A stretch of 38,664 bases of DNA from DASXBJ01 sp036491755 (GTDB lineage: Bacteria > Chloroflexota > Dormibacteria > Dormibacterales > Dormibacteraceae): NCBI GenBank assembly GCA_036491755.1, contig DASXBJ010000054.1, positions 1 to 38,664 of the forward strand, read 5' to 3'. Of the stretch, positions 24,935 to 33,298 are shown one piece after another. The translations under genes and the position numbers were made by a program. Every line of letters starts with the position of its first letter. The stretch's first letter is position 1. The notes beneath the pieces are model-generated. The model saw only the letters and a list, made by a program, of their open reading frames with translations. It was not told the DNA's origin and ran no database searches.

Positions 24935-26017
24935 GTGAAGCGTTCCGAGCACCTGGCCCGTTGGGTCGGGGCGGCGCTCGGAGTGATCGGTGGTTTTACG
25001 CTCGGTTACTTCATGGTCCGCGGCGGGGTCAACCCTCACCCCGGATACATAGTCATCGGGCTCACCACGCTGGAAGGTTTGATCTTCGCGTACCTCGGCA
25101 CACCGTACGTGCTGGGGGGCTGGCGCACGTTCAACTTCCGGTTGACGAGCACTCCGCTGCCCGACCTTTTGAGTGGATTGCTGGGCATGATCGTCGGCCT
25201 GGTCATCGCCGTGTTGATCGGTGTTTTCGTCCGCGACCTGCCCTACGGATACGACCTCTCCGCCGTGCTGGCGCTGCTTCTCGCCGCCCAGGGGGCTTCA
25301 GTTGGGCTGACTCGCCGCGCCGAGCTCACCTCGCTGTTCTTCGGCGGCGGTCATGAGGAGGATTCCAGCCGGATCCCAGCAGTTCTGCTCGACACCTCGG
25401 TGATCATCGACGGCCGCATCCTGGACATCGCCAAGACAGGTTTCGTCGACATGCCGCTCGTCATCCTGAGCTCGGTCCTGCGCGAGCTGCAGATGGTCGC
25501 GGACTCGGCGGATGCGACGCGGCGGCGGCGCGGGCGCCGTGGCCTGGACGTGCTGACCGATATGCAGAAGGACCCGTCGATCAAGCTTCAGGTCACCGAG
25601 GACGATGCGCCTTCGGGAACGGAGATCGACGCGCACCTCGTGCGCACGGCCAAGCGCCGGGGCTGGGCGATCATGACCAACGACTTCAACCTCAATCGCA
25701 TCGCGCGGCTGGAGGGCGTGATCGTGCTCAATCTCAACGAGCTCGCACAGGCCATGCGGCCGGTCGCGATTCCGGGCGAGGAGATCGTCGTCACGGTGGC
25801 TCGAGAGGGCAAGGAGCCGGGCCAGGGCGTGGGCAGCCTTGACGACGGGACCATGGTGGTCATCCAGAATGGCCGCCGCCTGCTGAACCAGACCATCACG
25901 GCAGTCGTCACATCGGTGATCCAGACGTCCGCCGGCCGCATGATCTTCGCCGAGCCGGCCGGCATGGACGGAAAGCGTGGCAACAACAACCGCACCAAGC
26001 GCGAGGAGTCGGCGTGA
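24935..26017 (+). CDS. YacL-like membrane PIN/TRAM domain protein
   Basis: The protein has 360 residues. About four membrane segments occupy 1-130. A PIN nuclease-like domain begins with LLDTSVIIDGRILDI, and further acidic residues occur in ELQMVADSAD and MTNDFNLNRIA. A TRAM-type RNA-binding domain ends the protein (GEEIVVTVAREGKE, GRMIFAEP). YacL proteins sit between radA/disA and ispD in many Gram-positives; their RNA target is not established. The GTG start has a near-perfect GAGGAGGT. The GTG of ispD overlaps the stop (GTGA). Confidence 0.93.
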   Translation: MKRSEHLARWVGAALGVIGGFTLGYFMVRGGVNPHPGYIVIGLTTLEGLIFAYLGTPYVLGGWRTFNFRLTSTPLPDLLSGLLGMIVGLVIAVLIGVFVRDLPYGYDLSAVLALLLAAQGASVGLTRRAELTSLFFGGGHEEDSSRIPAVLLDTSVIIDGRILDIAKTGFVDMPLVILSSVLRELQMVADSADATRRRRGRRGLDVLTDMQKDPSIKLQVTEDDAPSGTEIDAHLVRTAKRRGWAIMTNDFNLNRIARLEGVIVLNLNELAQAMRPVAIPGEEIVVTVAREGKEPGQGVGSLDDGTMVVIQNGRRLLNQTITAVVTSVIQTSAGRMIFAEPAGMDGKRGNNNRTKREESA

Positions 26018-26706
26018 GCACGGTGGGCGCCATCGTCGCGGCCGCGGGCTCCGGCTCGCGGCTGGGCCGTGGCAGCAAGGCGCTCGTGCGGCTCAACGGC
26101 CGGACCACGCTGGCCCGCGTGCTCGAGCTCTTCCTGGCGCTCGACGAGGTCGACAAGATCGTCGTGGTGGGGCCGCCGGGCCGGCTCGAGAACGCGGAGC
26201 GTGAGGTGGAGGCTATGCACCCGCGCAAGCCGGTGATCGTCAAGGCGGGTGGGGAGAGCAGGCAGGACTCGGTGCGCGCCGGCCTCGCGGCTCTGGGTGA
26301 TTGCGATTTCGTGCTCGTCCACGACGCGGCCCGTCCCCTTGCCACAGCCACCCTGGTGCGGCGGGTTCTCGCGGCAGCGATGGAATCAGGCGCGGCCTTT
26401 CCCGCCCTCGCCCCGCGCGACGCGGTCAAGCGAGTCGAGGGCAACCGGCTCGTCGAGAGCCTGGATCGCTCCCGCATCGTGCTGGCGCAGACCCCGCAGG
26501 CTTTTTCGCACGAGCTGCTGGCGCGCGCGCACCGCGAAGCGGCCGATGCCGGCCTCGTGGGCGACGACGACGCGCAGCTGGTCGCCGCGACCGGTCACGA
26601 GGTCACGGTCGTCGAGGGCGAGCCCGCGAATATCAAGCTGACGACGCCCGAGGACTTCGACGTCGTCGAAGCTCTCATCCGCGAGCAGGAGGCCGCCACC
26701 CGGTGA
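26014..26706 (+). CDS. ispD: 2-C-methyl-D-erythritol 4-phosphate cytidylyltransferase IspD
   Basis: IspD transfers CMP from CTP to methylerythritol phosphate in the non-mevalonate isoprenoid pathway. It has 230 residues. The nucleotide-binding start is AAAGSGSRLGRGSKAL, with R16 and K22 at the catalytic positions. LVHDAARPL, AQTPQAF and DDAQLVAATGHEVTVVEG are typical. It overlaps yacL-like and ispF genes by GTGA on both sides, so ispD and ispF are translationally coupled. Confidence 0.96.
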   Translation: MSTVGAIVAAAGSGSRLGRGSKALVRLNGRTTLARVLELFLALDEVDKIVVVGPPGRLENAEREVEAMHPRKPVIVKAGGESRQDSVRAGLAALGDCDFVLVHDAARPLATATLVRRVLAAAMESGAAFPALAPRDAVKRVEGNRLVESLDRSRIVLAQTPQAFSHELLARAHREAADAGLVGDDDAQLVAATGHEVTVVEGEPANIKLTTPEDFDVVEALIREQEAATR

Positions 26707-27164
26707 GGGTGGGGATCGGATACGACATGCATCGCCTGCGCGTCGGCCGCGAGCTGGTCATCGGCGGCGTGCGAATCGACCATCCTGCAGGGCTCGAGGG
26801 CCACTCCGACGCCGATGTCCTGACCCACGCCGTGATCGACGCGCTGCTGGGCGCTGCCGGTTTGGGCGACATCGGCAAGCTGTTCCCAGCCGGCGACCCG
26901 AAGTTCAAGAATGCATCCAGCCTCGACCTGCTTGCGACGACCGTTCGGACAGTGCTCGCGGCGGGCTACCGGATCGTCAACGTCGACAGCACCGTCATCG
27001 CGGAGGAGCCGCGCCTTGGCCCGCACCTGCGTGCGATGGAAGCCAACCTGGCCAAGCACCTCGGCACGGAAGATGTGAACGTCAAGGCGACGTCGCCCGA
27101 GGGCTTGGGGGCGCTGGGGAAAAAGACCGGCATCGCGGCGCAGGCGATCGCACTTATCGAGTAG
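26703..27164 (+). CDS. ispF: 2-C-methyl-D-erythritol 2,4-cyclodiphosphate synthase IspF
   Basis: IspF cyclises CDP-methylerythritol phosphate, releasing CMP, two steps after IspD. It has 153 residues from GTG 26703, which overlaps the ispD stop. The metal ligands D8 and H10 are in GIGYDMHR and H42 in VLTHAVIDALLGA; GHSDADV and EGLGALGKKTGIAAQA are family signatures. The frame stays open upstream inside ispD but has no similarity there. Confidence 0.96.
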   Translation: MRVGIGYDMHRLRVGRELVIGGVRIDHPAGLEGHSDADVLTHAVIDALLGAAGLGDIGKLFPAGDPKFKNASSLDLLATTVRTVLAAGYRIVNVDSTVIAEEPRLGPHLRAMEANLAKHLGTEDVNVKATSPEGLGALGKKTGIAAQAIALIE

Positions 27165-27186
27165 CGCCGCCGAGAGCCATTCGTTC

Positions 27187-27220
27187 CCTCACCCTGACCC
27201 CGGCCGGGTGGGAGGGAGGT
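27187..27220. repeat. CCCTCACCC-type imperfect hairpin after ispF
   Basis: The block opens with CCCTCACCCTGACCC, runs through CGGCC and closes with GGGTGGGAGGG. It forms an imperfect hairpin and starts like the tandem units at 35974-36150. It lies in the 101-base gap between ispF and cysS and may end or stabilise the ispF message. No other feature is seen in 27165-27265. Confidence 0.45.
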
Positions 27221-27265
27221 GGCCTCACGGCCCGTCCGTCCCCACGTATCCGAGACACTTAAGCG

Positions 27266-28690
27266 GTGCCCCTGCGCCTGCACAACACCCTCACCCAAAC
27301 CAAAGAGCCCTTCGAGCCACTTGAAGAGGGGCATGTCCGCATGTACACCTGCGGCCCGACGGTGTGGAACTACGCCCACGTCGGCAACCTCCGGGCCTTC
27401 CTCTTCTATGACCTGGTCCGCCGCCACCTCCAGGTCAACGGCTACAGAGTCACGCATGTGATGAACCTCACCGACATCGACGACCGCATCCTCGACCAGG
27501 CCACGCACGCAGACACCACGATCGGCGACTACGTGAAGCCCTACGCCGCAGCCTTTTTTGAGGACATGCAATCCCTGCGCGCCCAACCGGCCGAGCACTA
27601 CCCACGCGCCACCGAGCACATACCCGAGATGATCGGCATGATCGACCGCCTGCTCCAGGAACGGCACGCCTACGCCGCCGACGGCGACGTCTACTTCCGC
27701 ATCGCGAGCTTCCCCGCCTACGGCGCCCTCTCCCACCTGGACCGCGGCGGCCTCCGCGCCGGGGCGCGCGTCGCCACCGACAAGTACGACAAGGAATCCG
27801 TGAGCGACTTCGCCCTCTGGAAGCGCTCCCAACCCACCGACGAGCAGCTCGGCGCCGCATGGGACGCCCCCTTTGGACGCGGCCGCCCGGGCTGGCACAT
27901 CGAATGCTCAGCGATGATCAAGCGCTACCTCGGCGACACGATCGACATCCACGCGGGCGGCGTCGACCTGATGTTCCCGCACCACGAGAACGAGATCGCG
28001 CAATCGGAGGCCGCCAACCACGCGACCCTGTCCCGCATGTGGCTCCACTCCGAGTACCTGAGCGATGCAACGGGCGAGAAGATGTCGAAGAGCGCCGGCG
28101 GCGTCACCACCTTGCGCGACCTGGTGGATGCAGGGCATGACCCTGTGGCGGTCCGCTTCTTCCTCATCTCCAACGCCCACTACCGATCCCGAGTGCGCCT
28201 GAGCACCGAGGGCCTGCACTCGTCGGCCGAGCAGGTTAGACGCCTCCGCGAGCTGGCGGAGCGCGTGCAGCGAACCAGTTTCGCGGCCGATGACGATCCC
28301 GACTTCATGCGCAGGATCGATGAGGTGCGAGCCGGCTACCGCGCCGCCCTGGACGACGACCTGAACCTGCCCCTGGGCATCGGCCTCGTGTTCGAGCTCG
28401 TGCGCGAAGCCAACGCTGCGCTGGACGCGAAGCGCGTATCCGCAGCCGGCCTCTCCTCGCTGACTGGCCTGCTGCAAGAGGTCGACGCGCACCTCGACGT
28501 GATCCGCCCGGACGACCGCCACGGCGGCCTGGCGCAGGAGGTGGAACGCCTGATCGCGGAACGTGAGGCCGCCAGAGCGGCGCGCGACTTTGGGCGCGCC
28601 GACCAGATCCGCGAAGAGCTTCGCAAGCTCGGCATCGCGCTCGAGGATTCGAAAGACGGCGTCCGCTGGCGCCGAGTGCCGACCGCGTGA
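27266..28690 (+). CDS. cysS: Cysteinyl-tRNA synthetase
   Basis: The enzyme charges tRNA-Cys. It has 474 residues. The zinc ligand C29 lies in MYTCGPTVWN, next to the HIGH-like HVGN, and WHIECSAM holds another Cys of the zinc site. The KMSKS loop is exact (residues 272-276), and HAGGVDLMFPHHENEIAQSE is the family signature, seen in two overlapping halves. The DALR-type C-terminal helices are present. A mycothiol ligase (MshC) would lack part of this C-terminal region and differ at these motifs. The GTG start has no strong ribosome binding site. Confidence 0.96.
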   Translation: MPLRLHNTLTQTKEPFEPLEEGHVRMYTCGPTVWNYAHVGNLRAFLFYDLVRRHLQVNGYRVTHVMNLTDIDDRILDQATHADTTIGDYVKPYAAAFFEDMQSLRAQPAEHYPRATEHIPEMIGMIDRLLQERHAYAADGDVYFRIASFPAYGALSHLDRGGLRAGARVATDKYDKESVSDFALWKRSQPTDEQLGAAWDAPFGRGRPGWHIECSAMIKRYLGDTIDIHAGGVDLMFPHHENEIAQSEAANHATLSRMWLHSEYLSDATGEKMSKSAGGVTTLRDLVDAGHDPVAVRFFLISNAHYRSRVRLSTEGLHSSAEQVRRLRELAERVQRTSFAADDDPDFMRRIDEVRAGYRAALDDDLNLPLGIGLVFELVREANAALDAKRVSAAGLSSLTGLLQEVDAHLDVIRPDDRHGGLAQEVERLIAEREAARAARDFGRADQIREELRKLGIALEDSKDGVRWRRVPTA

Positions 28691-28701
28691 CTACCGCGTG
28701 A

Positions 28702-29235
28702 CTACTGGGGCAGCGCGCTCCTGACCTCCCCGGTCTCGGGGTCGTAATAGTTGCGCGGGATCACCGCCACGTTCTTGCCGAACAAGACCAGCTCGAGCGC
28801 GTCATCGTCGATCCCCTGCTGGCTGTGGATGTCGCGGGGCGGCTCGGGCCAGGTCACAAACGACCCGGGTTCCAGCACCTTTTCGTAGAGCACGCGCACC
28901 CTTCCATCCTCGCCGGCCTCCCAGTGACGATAGCGGTCGCGTCCCCGCACGACGCAGGCGACGCCCCACGAGTTGTGGTCGTGGACAGGCGTCTCTGCGA
29001 TGGGGGAGAAGCGGGCCAGCATCAAGGTGAGGCCGTCGGGGTCGGATTGCAGCAGAGTGAAGCTCGAGCTGCTTCCATGCAGCGTGCTCATCTCGCTTTG
29101 CGGCACGAAGCCGGGCTCGCCCGACATCTCGGCCAGCAGCCGTCCGACAGCGTTCCGGCTCTCCTCGGTCACGCCCGCCGCGAAGATGGCTCTCGCCGCA
29201 GCCATGAAGCCCGCCACGCCGACCGGCTCGCGCAC
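28702..29235 (-). CDS. Cupin protein, cysteine dioxygenase-like
   Basis: The protein has 177 residues from GTG 29235. The metal-binding cupin motif is ETPVHDHNSWGVACVVRG, with a further His in RDIHSQQG. This resembles the cysteine dioxygenase/thiol dioxygenase-like group of double-stranded beta-helix enzymes (COG5553 type), which use Fe(II). The substrate is not determined. It lies next to cysS but on the opposite strand, with 11 bases between stops. The GTG start is supported by TATGCT six bases upstream, a leaderless layout. The in-frame ATG ten codons later is the alternative. Confidence 0.75.
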   Translation of the reverse strand: MREPVGVAGFMAAARAIFAAGVTEESRNAVGRLLAEMSGEPGFVPQSEMSTLHGSSSSFTLLQSDPDGLTLMLARFSPIAETPVHDHNSWGVACVVRGRDRYRHWEAGEDGRVRVLYEKVLEPGSFVTWPEPPRDIHSQQGIDDDALELVLFGKNVAVIPRNYYDPETGEVRSALPQ

Positions 29236-29241
29236 CGCGCC

Positions 29242-29247
29242 AGCATA
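29242..29247 (-). promoter_or_regulatory. Leaderless-type -10 box before the cupin gene
   Basis: On the minus strand TATGCT is followed by six bases and the GTG at 29235. The whole divergent gap to rlmB is only 30 bases, so there is no room for a long leader. Confidence 0.45.
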
Positions 29248-29265
29248 GCCGTCAGGCTTTAGTTG

Positions 29266-29991
29266 ATGCCCGTGCCCCGCAACACTCCAACCACGGTTTT
29301 GATCCACGGCCGAAACGCCGTCCTCGAAGCCGCGCGCGCAGGACGCGTGGTCAAGGTCTACCAGGCTTCTGGACTCGGCCACGACCCGCGCCTCGACGAG
29401 CTCGCGCGCCTCGCACGCGTCGAGGTCGTGGCGCCAGAACGGATGGACGCCCTGGCGCCCGGGGTGAACCAGGGCGTCGCGGCCGAGCTGAAGCCCCGGC
29501 GCGACTGGACGCTGAAGGAGCTGCTCGACACCAAGCCGACGCTGCTCGTAGCGCTGGACTCGATCATGGATCCGCAAAACCTGGGCGCGATCTTGCGCAG
29601 CGCGGAGGTCGCCGGCAGCGACGGCGCCATCTTGCCGGAGCACCGGAGCGCACCACTGTCGGCGGTCGCCGTCAAGGCCAGCTCCGGCGCCTCGGAGCTG
29701 CTTCGCATCGCCAAGGTGTCAGGCATGCCATCAGCTATCGCGGAGGTCAAGCGCTCCGGCATCTGGTGCGTGGCCCTCGACCCCCGCGGCGAGATGCAGG
29801 CGTGGGATTTCGACTTCACGCAGGACGTCTGCCTGGTCGTGGGCAGCGAGGGCGAAGGGGTGCATCGCCTGGTCAAGGAAAGGTGCGACGCCAGGGTGAA
29901 GCTGCCGGTCAAGGGACACATCGCCAGCCTCAACGCATCGGCCGCGGCGGCAGCGCTGATCTACGAGGTCATGCGCCAGCGAGCCAAATAA
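29266..29991 (+). CDS. rlmB: SpoU/TrmH family 2'-O-methyltransferase, RlmB-like
   Basis: RlmB methylates the ribose of G2251 in 23S rRNA using SAM. It has 241 residues. A short substrate-binding N-domain with IHGRNAVLEA precedes the SPOUT knot. Motif 1 is LDSIMDPQNLGAILRSAEVAG, seen as LDSIMDPQNLG and AILRSAEVAG; motif 2 is VVGSEGEGVHRLV; motif 3 is LPVKGHIASLNASAAAA. Related TrmH enzymes act on tRNA, but the cysS-rlmB-yacP order supports RlmB. ATG 29266 is preferred to the adjacent TTG 29263. Confidence 0.92.
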   Translation: MPVPRNTPTTVLIHGRNAVLEAARAGRVVKVYQASGLGHDPRLDELARLARVEVVAPERMDALAPGVNQGVAAELKPRRDWTLKELLDTKPTLLVALDSIMDPQNLGAILRSAEVAGSDGAILPEHRSAPLSAVAVKASSGASELLRIAKVSGMPSAIAEVKRSGIWCVALDPRGEMQAWDFDFTQDVCLVVGSEGEGVHRLVKERCDARVKLPVKGHIASLNASAAAAALIYEVMRQRAK

Positions 29992-29998
29992 TGGGCTC

Positions 29999-30004
29999 TA
30001 GACT
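29999..30004 (+). promoter_or_regulatory. Possible leaderless-type -10 box before the Clp-N/M50 gene
   Basis: TAGACT lies eight bases before the ATG at 30013. The spacing is one to two bases longer than at the other leaderless-type starts in this window, so support is weaker. Confidence 0.3.
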
Positions 30005-30012
30005 GGTCGGCG

Positions 30013-31335
30013 ATGCCTGACGCCGCTCTCGAGCTGCAGCGTGCCTCTTCGGACATTCCCCTCACTCGCGACGCGCGCGAGATCCTCGAGCTGGCGAGCG
30101 CCGCGGCGACCGAGCGCGGAGCCGCGCAGGCCACGCCGGCCGACGTGCTCCAGGCCATGCTTCGACGGCGCGGCAGCCTCGCCGTGGAGGCGATCAGCGC
30201 GCTCGGCTACGACCCGAAGGCGATCGCCGCGGACGTGAGCGTTGACGGCGCCACGGCATCGGCGCTGCCGCTTCGGCAGCTGTTGGTGAACGCCAACCGC
30301 GAGGCGCAGGTCCTGGGCCACTATCAGGTCGACTCGATTCACCTGCTGCTCGCGATGCTCTATTCGGACTCGCCCGCAACCGCCGCGCCACTCCAGAAGG
30401 CGGGCGTCACGATGTACGACCTGCGGCGCCACCTCCAGAGCGGCGCCAAGCCCGACTTTCTGCCCGGCGCGTCGGACCGCGCCCAGGCCGGGCGGTCATC
30501 GCAAGCCGCGACCCGGCCAGGCGACGCGCCCCGCGCGGCCGCAGCGCTGCGGCGCAAGCCGTGGCCGTCGCTGCGCGGAGTGCTGAGCGTGAGCCCCGTG
30601 TTTCTGGGCATCCTGGGCGCCACCATCGTTTCGGGGGCGATGCTGGCCGCAGGCGTCCTGCCCGACCTCGTGGGCCCGCTGACGATCATCTTCGTCACCG
30701 CGGGCTGGATCACCTCTTTGTGCATCCACGAGTTCGGCCACGCGCTGGTGGCTTATCTCGGCGGAGATCGAGGCGTTGCGACCTCCGGCTACCTGACTCT
30801 GAATCCGCTCCGATACACCAACGTGCTGCTCAGCCTCGTCCTGCCCATCGTCTTTCTCCTGCTCGGCGGCATCGGTCTTCCGGGCGGCGCCGTGTACGTC
30901 AATCACACCGCGCTGCGCGGCAAGGTGTGGGATTCGGCTGTCTCGGTCGCCGGACCGGTCGGCAGCCTTCTGTGCGGGCTATTGTTCGCTGCGCCCTTCT
31001 ACGTCGCGGGCCTCGACACGCTGCCCGTCGGCCGGCTCGAGTTCTATGAGGCGCTCGCCTTCCTCGCCTTCATCGAGGCGATCGCGGTGGTGCTGAACCT
31101 GCTGCCGATCCCCGGGCTCGACGGCTTCGGCATCCTCCGGCCGTGGCTGCCGTATTCGGTCCAGGACTACGCGGTGCGGTTCGGGCAATTTGCCATCATC
31201 GGCGTCTTTGCGGTGCTGTGGTTTGCGCCGAGCGTCTCGCACGCGTTCTTCGGATTCGTCCTGCAGCTCACGGACCTGACGCAGGTCCCGCGGATCCTCA
31301 TCGCGTACGGCCAGGCCCACATGCAGTTCCGCTGA
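30013..31335 (+). CDS. Clp N-domain fused to a site-2-protease-like (M50) membrane metalloprotease
   Basis: The protein has 440 residues. Residues about 10-140 resemble a double Clp-N repeat: TRDAREILELASAAATERG, TPADVLQAML, then LLVNANREAQVLGHYQVDS and IHLLLAML, the same helical pattern as in ClpC. A low-complexity linker leads to about six membrane segments from residue 195. The zinc site is H239EFGH243 at the end of a membrane segment, and LLPIPGLDG (D370) supplies the third ligand, as in M50 proteases such as RseP, SpoIVFB and Rip1. LNPLRYTN is also typical. It probably cuts membrane proteins within the bilayer; the Clp-N part may bind substrate or adaptor. The next start overlaps its stop by one base. 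Confidence 0.85.
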   Translation: MPDAALELQRASSDIPLTRDAREILELASAAATERGAAQATPADVLQAMLRRRGSLAVEAISALGYDPKAIAADVSVDGATASALPLRQLLVNANREAQVLGHYQVDSIHLLLAMLYSDSPATAAPLQKAGVTMYDLRRHLQSGAKPDFLPGASDRAQAGRSSQAATRPGDAPRAAAALRRKPWPSLRGVLSVSPVFLGILGATIVSGAMLAAGVLPDLVGPLTIIFVTAGWITSLCIHEFGHALVAYLGGDRGVATSGYLTLNPLRYTNVLLSLVLPIVFLLLGGIGLPGGAVYVNHTALRGKVWDSAVSVAGPVGSLLCGLLFAAPFYVAGLDTLPVGRLEFYEALAFLAFIEAIAVVLNLLPIPGLDGFGILRPWLPYSVQDYAVRFGQFAIIGVFAVLWFAPSVSHAFFGFVLQLTDLTQVPRILIAYGQAHMQFR

Positions 31336-31769
31336 TGGACCGCATGATCGTCGACGGCTACAACGTCATCCACGCTTGGCCCACCCTCAAAAAGCTGATG
31401 GCGGAGGCGTCGCTCGAGGCCGCGCGCGACAAGCTGGTCGAGCGCGTCGCGGTGCTCGGCATGGTCACCAACGTTGAGGTGACCGTGGTCTTCGACTCTC
31501 ACCGCGCCACGGCGAGCAGCGAAGCGGTGGTGGAGGGCGTGCGCGTCATCTTCACCCGCAAGGGACACTCCGCCGACCATGCGATCGAACGCATCGCGTA
31601 CGAGGCAAGCCAGGCGGAGGACGTCATCACCGTGGCGACCTCGGACGGCTTCCAGCGCGACCTCGTGCGAGGCATGGGCGGAGCGGTGATCAGCGCTCTC
31701 GAGCTGGAGCGCCAGGTGGTAGAGGCCGAAGCGGAGATGGGCCGCCGGATCGAGAGGTACTCGGGTTGA
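31335..31769 (+). CDS. YacP-like NYN domain protein
   Basis: The protein has 144 residues. The NYN (PIN-like) nuclease fold is marked by MIVDGYNVIHAWP at the start, VVFDSHRA in the middle, and SADHAIERIA and VATSDGFQRDLV later, each with acidic residues for metal binding. In B. subtilis the equivalent YacP/Rae1 cuts mRNA on stalled ribosomes and lies after rlmB, as here except for the inserted protease gene. ATG 31335 shares its first base with the preceding stop (TGATG). Confidence 0.92.
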   Translation: MDRMIVDGYNVIHAWPTLKKLMAEASLEAARDKLVERVAVLGMVTNVEVTVVFDSHRATASSEAVVEGVRVIFTRKGHSADHAIERIAYEASQAEDVITVATSDGFQRDLVRGMGGAVISALELERQVVEAEAEMGRRIERYSG

Positions 31770-33256
31770 GCGCTGTCCGGCGGACTCGAATCGTGTGCAC
31801 GATCGGACCGTCCAGCGCATCGCCCAGCATGCTGCGCTCGCTGGTGCTCGCGGGCATGGACGTGGCGCGGCTGAACTTCTCGCACGGCGACCATGACACC
31901 CATCGGCAGGTCGCGGCAAACGTGCGCGAGGCGGCGGAGGCGGCCGGCCGTCCAGTTGCGTTGCTGGGCGACCTGCAGGGCCCGAAGATCCGCACCGGCC
32001 AGCTTGCGTCGACATTCCAACGCCTGGTGCGCGGGCGCCGGGTTGTGATCGTGGCCCAGCCCGGGGCAGACCTTCCCAACCGCCGGCATTCGCCGTCGCT
32101 CTCGCCCGCGGGCGGGGACCCGGAAGCCGGCACCACGGCAAGCGGGGACGGGGAGGTGATCGAGGTCAGCCACCATGAGCTCGTCGATGCGCTCGAGGTG
32201 GGGGACCGCGTGTTGCTGGACGACGGCCGCATCGAGCTGGTGGTCAGAGGCACCGCGCCGGGGCGCGCCGAGTGTTCGATCGTGAGGGGCGGGCTGCTGG
32301 GCGAGCGCAAAGGCGTGAGCGTCCCTGGCCGCACCATCCCGCTGCCCGCGCTGACCGCCAAGGACGTCGAGGACCTCAAGCTCGCCGCCGAGCTCGACGT
32401 CGACTACCTCGCGCTCTCATTCGTCCGGCGCCCGGAGGACCTCCTGGCCTGCCAGCAGCACCTTGGCTCGCTGGGTTGCAAGGCGCCGGTGATCGCCAAG
32501 CTTGAGAAGCTCGAGGCGATCCGCAACCTGAGCAAGATCCTGGAGGTCGCGGATGCGGTGATGGTGGCCAGGGGCGACCTCGGCGTCGAGCTGAAGCTCG
32601 GCGACGTCCCAGCCGTCCAGAAAGACGTGATCGACCGCGCCAACCGCGCCGGCGTGCCGGTGATCACAGCGACCGAGATGCTGGAGTCGATGGTCACCTC
32701 CAACCGGCCCACGCGCGCCGAGGCGTCGGACGTGGCGAATGCGATTTGGGACGGCACCGACGCGGTGATGCTGTCTCAGGAGACCTCGGTCGGCGCCCAT
32801 CCCCTCGAAGCCGTGCGCGCAATGGCCCGGATCTGCCTGTCTGCCCAGCGGCATCCGGCGTACGAGCGGGCTCGCCAGATCTGGCGCGAGCCGGGCCAGG
32901 TGGGGAGCGCGATCGCGCACGCGGCGGCCACGACCGCGGATGAGATCGGCGCCCGCGTGATCATCGCGTTCACCGAGTCGGGAACCACCGCCCTGCGCTG
33001 CAGCAAGGCCCGGCCGCGGATGCCCGTCGTCGCGGCCAGCCCACATCCCGCGGTGCTGCGCCGCACCGCCCTCTACTCGGGTGTCATCCCCCTTCTGGTG
33101 AGCCCCGGACGCGACACCGACGAGATGATCTCCAACGCCACCGCGGCGGCCAGCGAGAGCGGGTTGGTTCGGCCGGGGGATCGGGTCGTGATCGTGGCAG
33201 GTGTGCCAATGGGCCGTCCCGGCCAGACCAACTTGCTGAAGGTCGAGACGGTTTAA
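31766..33256 (+). CDS. pyk: Pyruvate kinase
   Basis: Pyruvate kinase makes pyruvate and ATP from phosphoenolpyruvate and ADP. It has 496 residues. RTRIVCTIGPSS opens the barrel; ARLNFSHG, GDLQGPKIRTG, the catalytic-site PVIAKLEK, VMVARGDLGVE, ITATEMLESM and the DGTDAVMLSQET signature follow. The allosteric C-domain is complete. Residues 99-128, in the small B domain, form an unusual Pro/Ser/Gly-rich stretch, longer than expected, while flanking motifs are intact. TTG 31766 shares TTGA with the yacP-like stop. Confidence 0.96.
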   Translation: MSAVRRTRIVCTIGPSSASPSMLRSLVLAGMDVARLNFSHGDHDTHRQVAANVREAAEAAGRPVALLGDLQGPKIRTGQLASTFQRLVRGRRVVIVAQPGADLPNRRHSPSLSPAGGDPEAGTTASGDGEVIEVSHHELVDALEVGDRVLLDDGRIELVVRGTAPGRAECSIVRGGLLGERKGVSVPGRTIPLPALTAKDVEDLKLAAELDVDYLALSFVRRPEDLLACQQHLGSLGCKAPVIAKLEKLEAIRNLSKILEVADAVMVARGDLGVELKLGDVPAVQKDVIDRANRAGVPVITATEMLESMVTSNRPTRAEASDVANAIWDGTDAVMLSQETSVGAHPLEAVRAMARICLSAQRHPAYERARQIWREPGQVGSAIAHAAATTADEIGARVIIAFTESGTTALRCSKARPRMPVVAASPHPAVLRRTALYSGVIPLLVSPGRDTDEMISNATAAASESGLVRPGDRVVIVAGVPMGRPGQTNLLKVETV

Positions 33257-33298
33257 ACAGGCATTAAGGGGGCCTCGGCCCTCCAAAATTAGGGTGTA

